Positions 49,226 through 58,361 of a stretch of DNA of 64,000 nt are shown one piece after another. How positions within the stretch are numbered: position 1 is the first letter of the stretch; every line of letters begins with the position of its first letter. Under the pieces are notes generated by a model. It did no database searches, was not told where the DNA came from, and worked only from the letters and a program-made list of their open reading frames with translations. Source of the stretch: Knoellia remsis (GTDB lineage: Bacteria > Actinomycetota > Actinomycetes > Actinomycetales > Dermatophilaceae). Both the position numbers and the translations under genes were made by a program. The stretch covers positions 182,213 to 246,212 of the forward strand of contig NZ_PVTI01000002.1 in assembly GCF_003002895.1 (NCBI RefSeq). Direction: 5' to 3'.

Positions 49226-51223
49226 CTACGACCGCCCGAGGGCGCGACGCAGGTCGTCCACGGTGGTCACCGGTGCGTCGCAGACGAAGCCACGGCAGAC
49301 GTATGCCGCGGGCTCGCCTCCGACGAGCGGTCTCGCCTCGAGCAGTGGCTGGCCGGGGGAGTCGGGCTGGCCGTGGATGACGACGAGCCCGGGCGAGCTG
49401 CTGGCCCGCGCCGCCGCCACCATCGCATCCGCCGACTCGCCCTCGCCCTCGCCCACGACGGCGACCTGCAACGGACCGGTCACCGCCGCCTCCGCGACAG
49501 ACAGGGCCCAGCCGCCGAACCGTGGTTCCCGGGTGGCGAGCGGAGCCACGCTCTCGAGTGCTCGCTCGGCCGCCTCGCGGTAGCGCGTTTGACCGGTCAG
49601 CGCGGCCGCGGTGAGCCAGGCGCCGGCCAGCGACGACGTGCCGGACGGCTCGGCGTTGTCGGTGATGGCGCGTGGCCGGGCGAAGAGCTGTTCGGCGTCG
49701 TCGGCGGTGTCGTGGACGACGCCGTCCGCGTCGACGAAGTGCTCGAGCGCAACGTCGAGCACGGTCGTGGTCGCGTCGAGCCACCGCACGTCCCCGGTCG
49801 CCTGGTGGAGGGCGAGAAGCCCCTCGGCGAGGTTGCCGTGGTCGTCGGCGACGCCCGCCGCCGACCCGACGACACCGTCGCGGGACGCGCGGCGCAGCCG
49901 ACCGTCCACGAGGTGGGTGCCCACGACGAACTCCGCGCAGCGCACCGCGGCCTGCACGAGGTCAGGGCGGTCGAGCAGTACGCCGGCGTCGGCCAGCCCG
50001 GCGATCGCGAGGCCGTTCCAGGAGGTCACGACCTTGTCGTCGCGGGCGGGTTGGGGCCGTTCGCCGCGGGTCACGAGCAGCCGCGCCCGCACCTGCTCCC
50101 ACCACTGCGCGTCGTCCGGGTCGCGCCGCAGCTGGAGAGTCGAGGTGCCGTGCTCGAACGTCCCCTGAGGCGTCACCGAGAGCAGCTCGGCAGCGCGCGT
50201 CCCGTCCTCGTCGCCGAGGACGCCGCGCAGCTCGTCCGGGGTCCACACATAGGTCAGGCCCTCGACCGAACGTCCGTCGACGACCGTGTCCGCGTCAAGT
50301 GCCGACGCGAACCCGCCGGCCTCCGTCCCGAGGTCGCGGATGACGAACTCCGCTGTCTCCGAGGCGATCCGGCGCGCCAGCTCATCACCCGTCGCCCGCC
50401 AGAGGTGCGCATACACCCGCATGAGCTGGGCGTTGTCGTAGAGCATCTTCTCGAAGTGCGGCACGACCCAGTCGGCGTCCACGGCATACCGGGCGAATCC
50501 GCCGGCGAGCTGGTCGAACATCCCGCCGCGCGCCATCGCCTCACAGGTGCGTGACGCCATGGCGAGGGCATCGGGAGAGCCTGTGCGGGCGTGGTCGCGC
50601 AGGAGGAACTCGAGCACCATCGACGGCGGGAACTTCGGGGCCCCGACGAACCCGCCGCGAGCGTCGTCGAACTGCCTTCGGAGCGTGACCACGGCGGCGT
50701 CGAGGTCGTCGGGCGAGATCGCCGATCCCGCCGTCGGTGCGGCCACCTCACGCAGCCGACTCGCGATGTGTGCACCCGAGGCGAGCACTTCAGGGCGCTG
50801 CTCGGTCCACACCCTCGTGATGTTCGCGAGCAGGGCGAGGAACTGCTCGCGAGGGAAGTACGTCCCGGCGAAGAAGGGGTCGCCGTCGGGGGTGAGGGCG
50901 CAGGTCATCGGCCAGCCGCCGTGCCCGGTGAGCGCGGTCGTGGCGTTCATGTAGACCGCGTCGACGTCGGGCCGCTCCTCTCGATCCACCTTGACCGCAA
51001 CGAAGTTCGCGTTGAGGACGCGCGCCACCTCGTCGTCCTCGAACGACTCGTGGGCCATGACGTGGCACCAGTGGCACGCGGCATACCCCACCGACAGCAG
51101 GATCGGCACGTCACGCCGCCGCGCCTCCGCGAAGGCCTCCTCACCCCACTCCCACCAGTCGACCGGGTTGTCGGCGTGCTGCTGCAGGTAGGGCGAGGTC
51201 GCGGACGCCAGTCGGTTGGCCAT
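49226..51223 (-). CDS. DUF255 / YyaL-type protein with thioredoxin-like N-terminal domain
   Basis: A 665-residue protein. Residues 1-160 are a thioredoxin-like DUF255 domain ([24 protein letters not shown], CxxC as CHWC at 50-53, [16 protein letters not shown]). The remainder is an (alpha/alpha)6 barrel-like region similar to N-acylglucosamine epimerases ([23 protein letters not shown]). The family is widespread and uncharacterised. ATG 51223 lies 7 nt behind TACGGT. Cytoplasmic by its lack of a signal peptide. Confidence 0.88.
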   Translation of the reverse strand: MANRLASATSPYLQQHADNPVDWWEWGEEAFAEARRRDVPILLSVGYAACHWCHVMAHESFEDDEVARVLNANFVAVKVDREERPDVDAVYMNATTALTGHGGWPMTCALTPDGDPFFAGTYFPREQFLALLANITRVWTEQRPEVLASGAHIASRLREVAAPTAGSAISPDDLDAAVVTLRRQFDDARGGFVGAPKFPPSMVLEFLLRDHARTGSPDALAMASRTCEAMARGGMFDQLAGGFARYAVDADWVVPHFEKMLYDNAQLMRVYAHLWRATGDELARRIASETAEFVIRDLGTEAGGFASALDADTVVDGRSVEGLTYVWTPDELRGVLGDEDGTRAAELLSVTPQGTFEHGTSTLQLRRDPDDAQWWEQVRARLLVTRGERPQPARDDKVVTSWNGLAIAGLADAGVLLDRPDLVQAAVRCAEFVVGTHLVDGRLRRASRDGVVGSAAGVADDHGNLAEGLLALHQATGDVRWLDATTTVLDVALEHFVDADGVVHDTADDAEQLFARPRAITDNAEPSGTSSLAGAWLTAAALTGQTRYREAAERALESVAPLATREPRFGGWALSVAEAAVTGPLQVAVVGEGEGESADAMVAAARASSSPGLVVIHGQPDSPGQPLLEARPLVGGEPAAYVCRGFVCDAPVTTVDDLRRALGRS

Positions 51224-51230
51224 GACTTCC

Positions 51231-51236
51231 ACCGTA
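51231..51236 (-). promoter_or_regulatory. -10 box (TACGGT) of the DUF255 gene
   Basis: TACGGT on the minus strand ends 7 nt before ATG 51223 and overlaps a GTATGCC word, exactly as at the VOC gene promoter (10185). Confidence 0.45.
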
Positions 51237-51284
51237 TGCCGTCCGCTCACCTCCCACGGATCCGCTCGGCGGAGCTGCGGCCGG

Positions 51285-51399
51285 GCGGACCGACGGACAT
51301 GCAGTGCGGCTGACGGGCGTCGGTCCTCGGTCGACCATGTGCGGGGGACGAAGGCCAGTCGTGGACCGCACCGGGGGTATTGCCTGTCCGTCGGTCCGC
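51285..51399. ncRNA. Candidate structured RNA or leader (15-bp closing stem)
   Basis: GCGGACCGACGGACA (51285-51299) is perfectly complementary to 51385-51399. Inside, GTGCGG (51304-51309) pairs with CCGCAC (51366-51371), and GTCC/GGAC pairs can nest further. It lies between divergent genes, so it could be the 5' leader of the metzincin (plus strand) or an independent RNA. I recognise no known family. Confidence 0.35.
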
Positions 51400-51565
51400 G
51401 CCCGCGTCCTCGGCGACGTGGACCGGGGCGTCGCCCGGGGATGTCTTGACCGAATCCTGACGATCTCTCGACCAAGCCGGGGTGTCGCCCTTGGTCGGGG
51501 CAGCAGCACGCTGGCACCGCGCACAGCGCACGTCGGCGCCGTGCTGGACAAGAGAGGACCCGCCC

Positions 51566-52999
51566 ATGCGACCCGTACGTCGCGCGTTCGCCGCCCTGAC
51601 AGCAGTGGCGGCACTGCTTCCTGCCTCCGCGGTACTGGCCAACAGCGCCGCCAGTGCCCCGACCGGCCCCACCCCCCAGCCCGTCGAGACCCTCGTCAAC
51701 CGTCCCCTGCAGGGCAAGGCCGCCCTGGCCGCGGTCAGCGGGAGGGTCGCGGACGTCGCCCGCGCCAACGGGACGAGCGAGGCGCAGCTGCGTCGCGTCC
51801 TCTCGACGGACGCCACGGCGTGGCTCGACTCCGACGCCCGCCTGTTCCATGTCGACCCTGAGGCGACGGAGGCCGAGAAGGCCGCATCCAACGCCGCCTC
51901 ACGCAAGCCGTCCGCGCCGACCACAACCACCGCAGCCGCCGACACCTTCGCGCTGCACAGCAAGCCGGGGTCGAACCGGGTCGTCTACCTCGACTTCGAC
52001 GGGTTCGTCCTCACCGGGACGGCGTGGAACCAGGGCAAGCAGGACCCGATCACCATCCCGCCGTACGACACCGACGGTTCGCCGTCGACGTTCGGGACGG
52101 CCGAGCGGGCGGTCATCGAGGAGGTGTGGAAGCGGGTCGCCGAGGACTACCGGCCCTTCGACATCGACGTCACCACCCAGGACCCCGGCGCCGCCGCGCT
52201 CAACCGCTCCAGCTCCACCGACACGACCTATGGCAGCCGCGTCGTCATCGACCCGTCGTCCTGGTACTACTCCTCGTGCGGGTGCGGCGGCGTCGCCTAC
52301 GTCGGCACCGTCGACAGCGCGAACAACGGCTACAACCAGCCGGCCTGGGTCTTCACCCAGGGTGTCGGCACCGGTGCGAAGAACATCGCCGAGGCCGCCT
52401 CGCACGAGGTGGGCCACAACTTCGGCCTCAGTCACGACGGGACCTCGAGCGTCGGCTACTACCGCGGTCACGGCGCGTGGGCGCCGATCATGGGGGTCGG
52501 CTACTCCGAGCCGATCACCCAGTGGAGCAAGGGCGAGTACGCCGACGCCAACAACCGCCAGGACGACTTCGTCGTGATCGGCCAGAACGGTGGTGCCCTG
52601 CGCGCCGCTGACCACGGGACGTCGATGGCGACGGCATCACCGCTCACTGTCGGCACGCCCGTCACGGGTGTCGTCACCGGTGCGCCCGACGTCGACTGGT
52701 TCAAGGTCACCGTCGCGGCCGGCAGCCGCACCTTCACCGCGGCCCCCGCGGCGGTCGGTGCCAACCTCGACATCCGCCTCAGCGTCCGCAACTCGGCCGG
52801 CACCCAGGTCGGCACGTGGAACCCGGCCTCGGCCCAGGTCAGCACCGGAACCGCCAGCGGACTCGGGGCGAGCGGCACGCTCAACCTCGCCGCGGGCACG
52901 TACTACGTCGTCGTCGACGGCACCGGTGCCGCCGACCCGCTGACGACCGGCTACTCCGACTACGGCAGTGCGGGTGAGTTCACGCTCACGGTGAGCTGA
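51566..52999 (+). CDS. Secreted zinc metalloprotease (metzincin) with C-terminal PPC-like domain
   Basis: A 477-residue precursor with a signal peptide ([21 protein letters not shown]). After a pro-region rich in Ala and Thr comes a catalytic domain with [12 protein letters not shown] (280-291), the metzincin zinc motif, and Met-turn APIMGVGY. The tail (about 345-477, [19 protein letters not shown]) matches the bacterial pre-peptidase C-terminal beta-sandwich. It probably degrades extracellular protein. ATG 51566 follows AGAGAGGA. A strong hairpin terminator lies 12 bp after the stop. Confidence 0.9.
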   Translation: MRPVRRAFAALTAVAALLPASAVLANSAASAPTGPTPQPVETLVNRPLQGKAALAAVSGRVADVARANGTSEAQLRRVLSTDATAWLDSDARLFHVDPEATEAEKAASNAASRKPSAPTTTTAAADTFALHSKPGSNRVVYLDFDGFVLTGTAWNQGKQDPITIPPYDTDGSPSTFGTAERAVIEEVWKRVAEDYRPFDIDVTTQDPGAAALNRSSSTDTTYGSRVVIDPSSWYYSSCGCGGVAYVGTVDSANNGYNQPAWVFTQGVGTGAKNIAEAASHEVGHNFGLSHDGTSSVGYYRGHGAWAPIMGVGYSEPITQWSKGEYADANNRQDDFVVIGQNGGALRAADHGTSMATASPLTVGTPVTGVVTGAPDVDWFKVTVAAGSRTFTAAPAAVGANLDIRLSVRNSAGTQVGTWNPASAQVSTGTASGLGASGTLNLAAGTYYVVVDGTGAADPLTTGYSDYGSAGEFTLTVS

Positions 53000-53010
53000 T
53001 CACCCTCGGT

Positions 53011-53054
53011 CGCGCGGACGGCATACCGACACTGCGTCGTATGCCGTCCGCGCG
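53011..53054. terminator. 16-bp hairpin terminator made of two inverted DUS-like words
   Basis: CGCGCGGACGGCATAC (53011-53026) and its exact complement (53039-53054) enclose a 12-nt loop. It lies between the convergent metzincin and ArsR genes and should terminate both. The stem consists entirely of the 16-mer that also occurs singly at 8011, 24218 and 54003. Confidence 0.85.
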
Positions 53055-53068
53055 CCTGTGTGCGCCCG

Positions 53069-53419
53069 TCACCGACCGCGTCCGGCGCGACTCTCGGCCG
53101 CGGAGCGCAGGGCGTCAAGCCGGTCCTGCCACGCGTCGGCGCGGGCGACGAGCCAGGCCGCGGTGGAGCGCAGGTGCTCCGGCCGGACGGTGAAGAGCAC
53201 CTCTCGACCGTCCCTGCGGGACTCGACGAGGCCGGCGTCAGCGAGGACGGTGAGGTGCTTGAGCACGGCCTGGCGCGTGACGGTGAGGTCGCGCGCCAGT
53301 GCCGTTGCCGTCGCGGACTCGAGGCGGCCGAGACGTTCGAGCACGAGACGCCGGGTCGGGTCGGCGAGGGCGGTGAAGACCTTCGTCGCCGCCTCCTCGG
53401 ACGTCGCCCGAGCGCTCAT
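53069..53419 (-). CDS. ArsR-family winged-helix regulator
   Basis: A 116-residue regulator: KVFTALADPTRRLVLERLGR, recognition helix VTRQAVLKHLTVLADAGLVESRRDGREV. No Cys pair for metals is present. ATG 53419 overlaps the stop of the SRPBCC gene (ATGA), the usual ArsR-AHSA1 pairing. It probably represses the pair through the two operator-like repeats at 53891-53940. Confidence 0.9.
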   Translation of the reverse strand: MSARATSEEAATKVFTALADPTRRLVLERLGRLESATATALARDLTVTRQAVLKHLTVLADAGLVESRRDGREVLFTVRPEHLRSTAAWLVARADAWQDRLDALRSAAESRAGRGR

Positions 53420-53862
53420 CGACCCTCGAGGTGGGTCCGGAGCGCGCGCAGCTCGTCCGTCCAACCGGACGCGTTTTCGCGGTGGTTCTCCGCGACCTTC
53501 TCCGGAGCCATCGCCAGCTCCGAGAAGCCGCTTTCGACAACCCTCACCGTGACCGGACCGTCCGCCTCTCCCGAGAGGAAGAACTCGACCAGTGTCGCGT
53601 CCTCGAGCGAGCGCTCACCCCACGGCGCCCAGCGGTAGGCGATGTGCGTCGGCTCCGTGGACTGCTCGACGGAGACGGGGAAGGTGCCGTGGGTGGCGTT
53701 CGTGACCTGCACAGCGCCGTCCTTCTCCTCGCGGGTGTTGTCGGTGATCGTCCCGTCGTTGATCCACCAGCCGGGCTGGGAGACGAGCTGCCAGACGACG
53801 GCGAGCGGTGCGTCGATCACGACGTCGCGGGTGATGCTGTCCTCGATCGGCGTGGTGCTCAT
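53416..53862 (-). CDS. SRPBCC/AHSA1-domain protein
   Basis: A 148-residue START-like protein: DSITRDVVIDAPLAVVWQLVSQPGWWIND at the start, YRWAPWGERSLEDATLVEFFL and a final helix ENHRENASGWTDELRALRTHLEGR. Family members bind hydrophobic ligands. It is the first gene of the two-gene operon. CAGGAGCACGCC before the ATG gives a good ribosome-binding site. Confidence 0.88.
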   Translation of the reverse strand: MSTTPIEDSITRDVVIDAPLAVVWQLVSQPGWWINDGTITDNTREEKDGAVQVTNATHGTFPVSVEQSTEPTHIAYRWAPWGERSLEDATLVEFFLSGEADGPVTVRVVESGFSELAMAPEKVAENHRENASGWTDELRALRTHLEGR

Positions 53863-53890
53863 GGCGTGCTCCTGTGGTCAATGAATGAGT

Positions 53891-53940
53891 GCAACCTCAG
53901 AGTTGCACAACCCGTGCGCATGAGCAACCCTCAAGTTGCA
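53891..53940. promoter_or_regulatory. Two operator-like repeats upstream of the SRPBCC-ArsR operon
   Basis: GCAACCTCAGAGTTGCA (53891-53907) and GCAACCCTCAAGTTGCA (53924-53940) are near-identical imperfect palindromes spaced 33 bp apart, about three helical turns. The first extends to GTGCAAC/GTTGCAC. This is the expected form of an ArsR-type autorepression site. Confidence 0.7.
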
Positions 53941-53964
53941 CCTGCGCGGTTGTCGCTCTCGCTC

Positions 53965-53970
53965 TAGGGT
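53965..53970 (+). promoter_or_regulatory. -10 box (TAGGGT) upstream of the isochorismatase-like gene
   Basis: TAGGGT would start RNA about 75 nt before ATG 54051, which has its own GGGACGAAG ribosome-binding site. A DUS-like 16-mer lies in the leader. Confidence 0.4.
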
Positions 53971-54002
53971 GAGGAACGACCGGTGGCGCCGCGCGCTCAC
54001 GG

Positions 54003-54018
54003 CGCGCGGACGGCATAC
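54003..54018 (+). repeat. DUS-like 16-mer in the isochorismatase-like gene leader
   Basis: An exact copy of CGCGCGGACGGCATAC, alone and not in a hairpin. Confidence 0.8.
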
Positions 54019-54050
54019 GCCCGCACCGGGACCGACGAAGGGACGAAGTC

Positions 54051-54695
54051 ATGGCGAAGAAGACCCAGCCCGAGCCCGTGCGTGACCAGACGAGCGACCA
54101 CCTGCTCACCCCGCAGAACTGCGTCCTCACCCTCATCGACTACCAGCCCGAGCAGTACGGCACGGTGACGTCGTCGAGCCGCGAACGCATCGACCTCAAC
54201 GTCGTCGCGCTCTGCCGGGCAGCGACGAAATACGGTGTGCCCGTGGTGCTTTCGACCGTCGGCGTCGACCTCGGGGTCAACGAGGGCACCGCCCAGGTCA
54301 TCAAGGACGAGCTGCCCGGCGTGGAGGAGATCGACCGCACCGGCGTCAACTCCTGGGAGGACGAGGAGTTCCGCGAGGCGATCACGGGCAGCGGGCGCCG
54401 CAAGGTCGTCATCGCCGGCCTGTGGACCGAGGTCTGCATGACCTTCCCGACGCTCGACATGCTCGCGGAGGGCTTCGAGGTCTACCCGGTCGCGGACGCC
54501 TGTGGCGGCATCAGCCAGGTCTCCCACGACCGCGCCTTCGAGCGGATGGTCCAGGCCGGTGCGCACCCGATCACGGCGATCCAGTTCGCGTCCGAGCTCA
54601 TGCGCAACTGGGCGCGCGAGGACAGCGACAACCTGCGCGAGATCATGAACTGGTACTTCCCGAAGAAGGCCGAACTCGACGCCGCGGAGGGCTGA
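54051..54695 (+). CDS. Isochorismatase-like cysteine hydrolase (YcaC type)
   Basis: A 214-residue hydrolase with Asp30 (LTLIDYQPEQYG) and catalytic Cys129 (IAGLWTEVCMTF), and the YcaC-like tail ITAIQFASELMRNWAREDS. Such enzymes hydrolyse amides or related substrates that are seldom known. No operon partner; convergent with dctA. ATG 54051 follows GGGACGAAG. Confidence 0.9.
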   Translation: MAKKTQPEPVRDQTSDHLLTPQNCVLTLIDYQPEQYGTVTSSSRERIDLNVVALCRAATKYGVPVVLSTVGVDLGVNEGTAQVIKDELPGVEEIDRTGVNSWEDEEFREAITGSGRRKVVIAGLWTEVCMTFPTLDMLAEGFEVYPVADACGGISQVSHDRAFERMVQAGAHPITAIQFASELMRNWAREDSDNLREIMNWYFPKKAELDAAEG

Positions 54696-54767
54696 GCGCC
54701 CGCCCCGGATGGTCGGGCAGGGGCCGTATGCCGGTCAGTCGCCTCGCCGGTCGGTCGCCGTGCGTCG

Positions 54768-56132
54768 TCAGTGGCCTTGCGTCTGTGAATGTGGGTCGCC
54801 GACGAGGTCGGTCCGGTCATGGGAGTCGTCGAGCATCGTCGCCTCGTCGAACGGGTCGTCACCGGCGAGCACCCGGTCCAGCTGCGGTCGGTCGAGCTCG
54901 CCGACCCAGTGGCCGATGAGCACCGTCGCGATGGAGTTGCCGGCGAAGTTCGTCAGGGCGCGCGCCTCGCTCATCATCCGGTCGATGCCGACGATGAAGC
55001 CGACGCCGTCGACGAGGTCGGGGCGGTGCGACTGGAGACCGCCGGCCAGGGTCGCGAGCCCGGCGCCGGTCACGCCGGCAGCGCCCTTGGACGCGATGAT
55101 CATGAAGAGCAGCAGCGAGATCTGCTGGCCGAGGGTGAACGGCTTGTCCATGGCGTCGGCGATGAAGAGCGAGGCCATCGTCAGGTAGATCGCGGTGCCG
55201 TCGAGGTTGAACGAGTAGCCCGTCGGGACCGTGATGCCGACGACGGGACGCGACACCCCGGCGTGCTCCATCTTCGCGATGAGCCGCGGCAGCGCGGACT
55301 CCGACGACGACGTCGAGAGGATGAGCAGGAACTCGCGGGCGAGGTACTTCAGCAGCGCGAAGACGTTGATCCGCGTCACGGCATACAGCACGCCGCCGAG
55401 GACCACGAAGACGAAGAGGAAGCACGTGATGTAGAACGCGATCATCACCTGCGCGAGGCTCTTGAGCGCGTCGAGCCCGGTGGCGCCCACGACGGCGGCC
55501 ATGGCTCCGAACGCGCCGATGGGCGCGGCATACATGATCATCGCCATGAGCCGGAAGACGAGTCGCTCAGCGTGCTTGATGCCGACGAGGATCGGTTCGC
55601 CGGCCGGCCCCATCTTCTGCAGCGCGAAGCCGACGAGGAGGGCCACGAGCAGGGCCTGGAGGACCGAGCCGGACGTCAGGGCCGACACCAGCGTGTCCGG
55701 GATGAGGCCGAGGATGAAGTCGACCGTCGTCTCGCTCTCGGCCGCGACCTGCTCCTGCCCGCTCTGGGCCAGCTCCTCGGTGAGGTGCAGGCCCGTGCCG
55801 GGCTTGACGATGTTGCCGACGACGAGACCGATCGCGAGGGCGAAGGTCGACATCGTGAGGAAGTAGCCGAGAGCGAGGCCGCCGACCTTGCCGACCTGGG
55901 CTGCCTTGCGCACCGACCCGATGCCGAGCACGATCGTGCAGAAGATGATCGGCGTGATCATCATCTTGATGAGGTTGACGAAGGCGGTGCCGAGCCACTT
56001 GAGCTTGATGCCGAACTCCGGGAACGCGAAGCCGACGATGATGCCGAGGATCATCGCGATGATGACCGCGATGTAGAGCCAATGGGTGCGATCCCGCTTC
56101 ACGGGTCGGGTCTCGGTCGTGGTCTCGCTCAT
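54768..56132 (-). CDS. dctA: C4-dicarboxylate/proton symporter (DAACS family)
   Basis: A 454-residue carrier with eight helices and two re-entrant loops. Signatures: NLIKMMITPIIFCTIVLGI, the Ser-rich hairpin ILSTSSSESALPRLIAKME, GYSFNLDGTAIYLTMASLFIADA and GFIVGIDRMMSEARALTNFAGNSIATVLIG. It takes up succinate, fumarate or malate. A long polar tail follows. The ATG has CGAGGAACGACC upstream. The 161-bp region before it holds a 16-bp tandem repeat. Confidence 0.93.
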   Translation of the reverse strand: MSETTTETRPVKRDRTHWLYIAVIIAMILGIIVGFAFPEFGIKLKWLGTAFVNLIKMMITPIIFCTIVLGIGSVRKAAQVGKVGGLALGYFLTMSTFALAIGLVVGNIVKPGTGLHLTEELAQSGQEQVAAESETTVDFILGLIPDTLVSALTSGSVLQALLVALLVGFALQKMGPAGEPILVGIKHAERLVFRLMAMIMYAAPIGAFGAMAAVVGATGLDALKSLAQVMIAFYITCFLFVFVVLGGVLYAVTRINVFALLKYLAREFLLILSTSSSESALPRLIAKMEHAGVSRPVVGITVPTGYSFNLDGTAIYLTMASLFIADAMDKPFTLGQQISLLLFMIIASKGAAGVTGAGLATLAGGLQSHRPDLVDGVGFIVGIDRMMSEARALTNFAGNSIATVLIGHWVGELDRPQLDRVLAGDDPFDEATMLDDSHDRTDLVGDPHSQTQGH

Positions 56133-56226
56133 GGTCGTTCCTCGCTGGTCAGGGGGTTGGGCGGCGGTGCCCCGGCGGAACGATAGTCGTGACTCAGGTC
56201 ACAGGCCCCGAGGTGGGTGGTCGTGT

Positions 56227-56290
56227 CTCGGTGGCCGGAACCCTCGGTGGCCGGAACTCTCGGTGGCCGGAACTCTCGGTGGCCGGAGGC
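56227..56290. repeat. Four tandem copies of a 16-bp repeat
   Basis: Units of CTCGGTGGCCGGAACT start at 56227, 56243, 56259 and 56275, with changes only in the last bases. They lie upstream of dctA and end just before the stop codon of the kinase gene. They may affect dctA expression through copy-number change, or be neutral. Confidence 0.8.
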
Positions 56291-56293
56291 CGG

Positions 56294-57235
56294 CTACTCC
56301 TCGAGCGCCTTCATCAGGGTGAGGTTCTTCGACAGCTCGACGTCGTCGCCGTCGACGGCGGCCCAGAGGATCTCGACGCCGCACCGCACGATGCACCAGA
56401 GCCGGGCCACCTCCTCGTCGAGGCCCGCTGCCTCGCACGTGACCTCGAGCCGGCGGCGCACCGACCAGCGCATCGCCGCGCCGGTGCCCATCTCGTCGAT
56501 CCTGTTGCGCAGCAACGGATGCAGCTCGTAGCCGGGGTGGCCAGCCAGCGGCTTGGGGTCGATGACGAGCCACGGGGCGCGGTCGGCGGCGAGGACGTTC
56601 TCGTAGTGCAGGTCGGCGTGGAGCAGCAGCGGCGGCCCGGCGTCGGCGAGCAGGTCCCGCGCGAGCCCGGTCACCCGGGTGATGACCCGTCGGGGCAGGT
56701 CGGTGCGCTGGCGCAGCTTCGTGAGATAGGGGTCGAGGTATGCCGCGACGGTCCGGATCGTCGGTGGTGCCGGGACGTGCAGCTCCCGGTAGAGCCCACC
56801 GACCACGGCGCACGCCTCGTCGATGTCGACCGGCATGAGGTCCCGCCGCGAGTCGAGGCGCTCGAGCAGCAGGGCGCCATGGGACGGGTCGGCGGCGACG
56901 AGGCGGACGGCTCCGGACCCGCCCCAGGCCCGCAGCGCGAGATGCTCCTGGGCCGCCTCCACGTGGGGCCAGCCGACCTTGAGGACGAGCGCCTCGGCGG
57001 CCGGGTCACCGAGCTGGGAGCGCCGCACGACGGGGTGGACGACCGCCGTCCACCCGGTCATCGGCTCGCCGACGACGGCGAGGTCCCAGGCCTCGGCACT
57101 CTCGCGGGTCAACCGGTCGACGTCGCGCACCCATTCGGCTCCTGGCGGCCCACCCTCGGAGGGGAGTCGGCTCATCCACGCGAGCCAGTCCGCGGGCGCC
57201 TTCGGCTCCCGCTCGGCGGGGCCGCTGCCGGTCAC
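56294..57235 (-). CDS. Aminoglycoside phosphotransferase-like kinase (APH(6)/hydroxyurea type)
   Basis: A 313-residue protein-kinase-fold enzyme. VLKVGWPH provides the ATP-binding lysine, LLHADLHYENVLAADRAPWLVIDPKPL holds the catalytic HxDxxxxN and the DPK metal site, and GHPGYELHPLLRN follows. It matches the streptomycin 6-phosphotransferase/hydroxyurea family. Whether it confers resistance or modifies a metabolite is not evident. GTG 57235 overlaps the lipoprotein stop. Confidence 0.85.
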   Translation of the reverse strand: MTGSGPAEREPKAPADWLAWMSRLPSEGGPPGAEWVRDVDRLTRESAEAWDLAVVGEPMTGWTAVVHPVVRRSQLGDPAAEALVLKVGWPHVEAAQEHLALRAWGGSGAVRLVAADPSHGALLLERLDSRRDLMPVDIDEACAVVGGLYRELHVPAPPTIRTVAAYLDPYLTKLRQRTDLPRRVITRVTGLARDLLADAGPPLLLHADLHYENVLAADRAPWLVIDPKPLAGHPGYELHPLLRNRIDEMGTGAAMRWSVRRRLEVTCEAAGLDEEVARLWCIVRCGVEILWAAVDGDDVELSKNLTLMKALEE

Positions 57236-58260
57236 ACCAGTCCCGGGAAGGGTGTGAGCGGTATGCCGGTCCGCTGGGCTTGTGCCGCAACGGTTCCCAA
57301 CCAGCGGGGCAACAGCTCGAACACGGGCCCGGGATCGGTCTCGGTGAGTTTCCCAAGGCTCGCGCCGAAGGTCTCGAGCAGGCCTGCGAAAGTCTGCGTC
57401 GCGAGAGCCGTGGCCTGCGCCGGCGTGCCGACCGGTTGGGGGAGTGCGTAGCCGAGCTCGGGTGCGGGCGCCGACGAACCGGCCGCGACGACGACCTCGC
57501 GCGTCACGTCCTCGATCCGGGCGATGACGTCGAGGGCGTCCCCGCGCGCCTGCGCCGGACCGCGGGCCGCAGCGACCTGGAGGAGGTAGGTGCTGCGGTG
57601 CAGCGACTCGACGAGCGGGACCAGACCGTCGGGAGCGGTCCACGAGGGCTCGGCATCCGGGGAGGGAGCGGCGTTGCCGGTCGTGAGCTCGAGCGCGGCG
57701 TGGGACAGGCCGAGCAGGGCGACGACCGTGGGCCTGAGGTCGGGCGGCGCCTGCTCGCCGCCCTTGCCGGCGGCGACGACCGCGGACTCCACCGCGGTCA
57801 GCGTGGATGGCGGGGAGGGCGTCGGGGACGCGGAGGCGCCAGTGGGTGCGGGGCTGCTCGATGCGCCGCCGGAGGCGGTCGTGGACGCGCTGTGCCCCGC
57901 CGTCGACGGGCCGGAGGGGGTCGACGTGGGCGTGGGTGCGAGCTCGGCCGCCGGCACGCCTCGCTGGCGCAGGGCGTCGTGGAGCACCGTGGCCTGGCGT
58001 CGGTGCAGGGGAGCGAGCCGGGGGGACAGCGGTGCTGTGGGGTCGACGGGTGCGGCGGCCGCATCCCGCACGGCGCCGAGCAGGGTGACGAGGGCGGTCT
58101 CCCCGTCGATCGGCGAGCGCGTCGGGACGAGCGGGACGCGGGGTGCGTCGTCCTCGAGGCGGATGCCGCATCCGGCGAGCACCAGTGCACCGGCCCCCAT
58201 GACCCCCGCCGTGACGACCCGCCGGGACGGGCCCAGAGCCCGCCGAGTGGAGTCACGCAT
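57232..58260 (-). CDS. Lipoprotein with DUF4439 ferritin-like domain
   Basis: A 342-residue lipoprotein: a twin-basic-looking start (RRALGPSRRVVTAG) and lipobox LVLAGCG. Residues 40-120 and 180-330 are helical and rich in Ala; the segment between (PTPTSTPSGP onward) is a Ser/Pro/Thr linker. The C-terminal part is the DUF4439 ferritin-like bundle. Its place beside rimP is conserved in actinobacteria. ATG 58260 lies 6 nt behind GAGGAT on the minus strand. Confidence 0.82.
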   Translation of the reverse strand: MRDSTRRALGPSRRVVTAGVMGAGALVLAGCGIRLEDDAPRVPLVPTRSPIDGETALVTLLGAVRDAAAAPVDPTAPLSPRLAPLHRRQATVLHDALRQRGVPAAELAPTPTSTPSGPSTAGHSASTTASGGASSSPAPTGASASPTPSPPSTLTAVESAVVAAGKGGEQAPPDLRPTVVALLGLSHAALELTTGNAAPSPDAEPSWTAPDGLVPLVESLHRSTYLLQVAAARGPAQARGDALDVIARIEDVTREVVVAAGSSAPAPELGYALPQPVGTPAQATALATQTFAGLLETFGASLGKLTETDPGPVFELLPRWLGTVAAQAQRTGIPLTPFPGLV

Positions 58261-58266
58261 GGCGGC

Positions 58267-58272
58267 ATCCTC
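58267..58272 (-). promoter_or_regulatory. -10-like box (GAGGAT) of the DUF4439 lipoprotein gene
   Basis: GAGGAT on the minus strand ends 6 nt before ATG 58260. Confidence 0.35.
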
Positions 58273-58302
58273 GCACGCGTGGAACCCATCCCGGACCGCG
58301 GC

Positions 58303-58308
58303 TAGAGT
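58303..58308 (+). promoter_or_regulatory. -10 box (TAGAGT) of rimP-nusA-ylxR-infB
   Basis: TAGAGT would start RNA near 58315, leaving a ~47-nt leader with the AGGGAGG ribosome-binding site of rimP. Confidence 0.45.
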
Positions 58309-58361
58309 GGGCGTGGCCGGGGCAGGACTGCCGGCCGACAGAACTTCAGAGAGGGAGGCCG

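Larger units (their letters stand above)
51224..51565. other. 342-bp gap between DUF255 and metzincin genes
   Basis: It holds the -10 box of the DUF255 gene (51231), an extended stem candidate (51285-51399) and the metzincin ribosome-binding site AGAGAGGA just before 51566. No further open frame with convincing codon use is seen. Confidence 0.5.
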
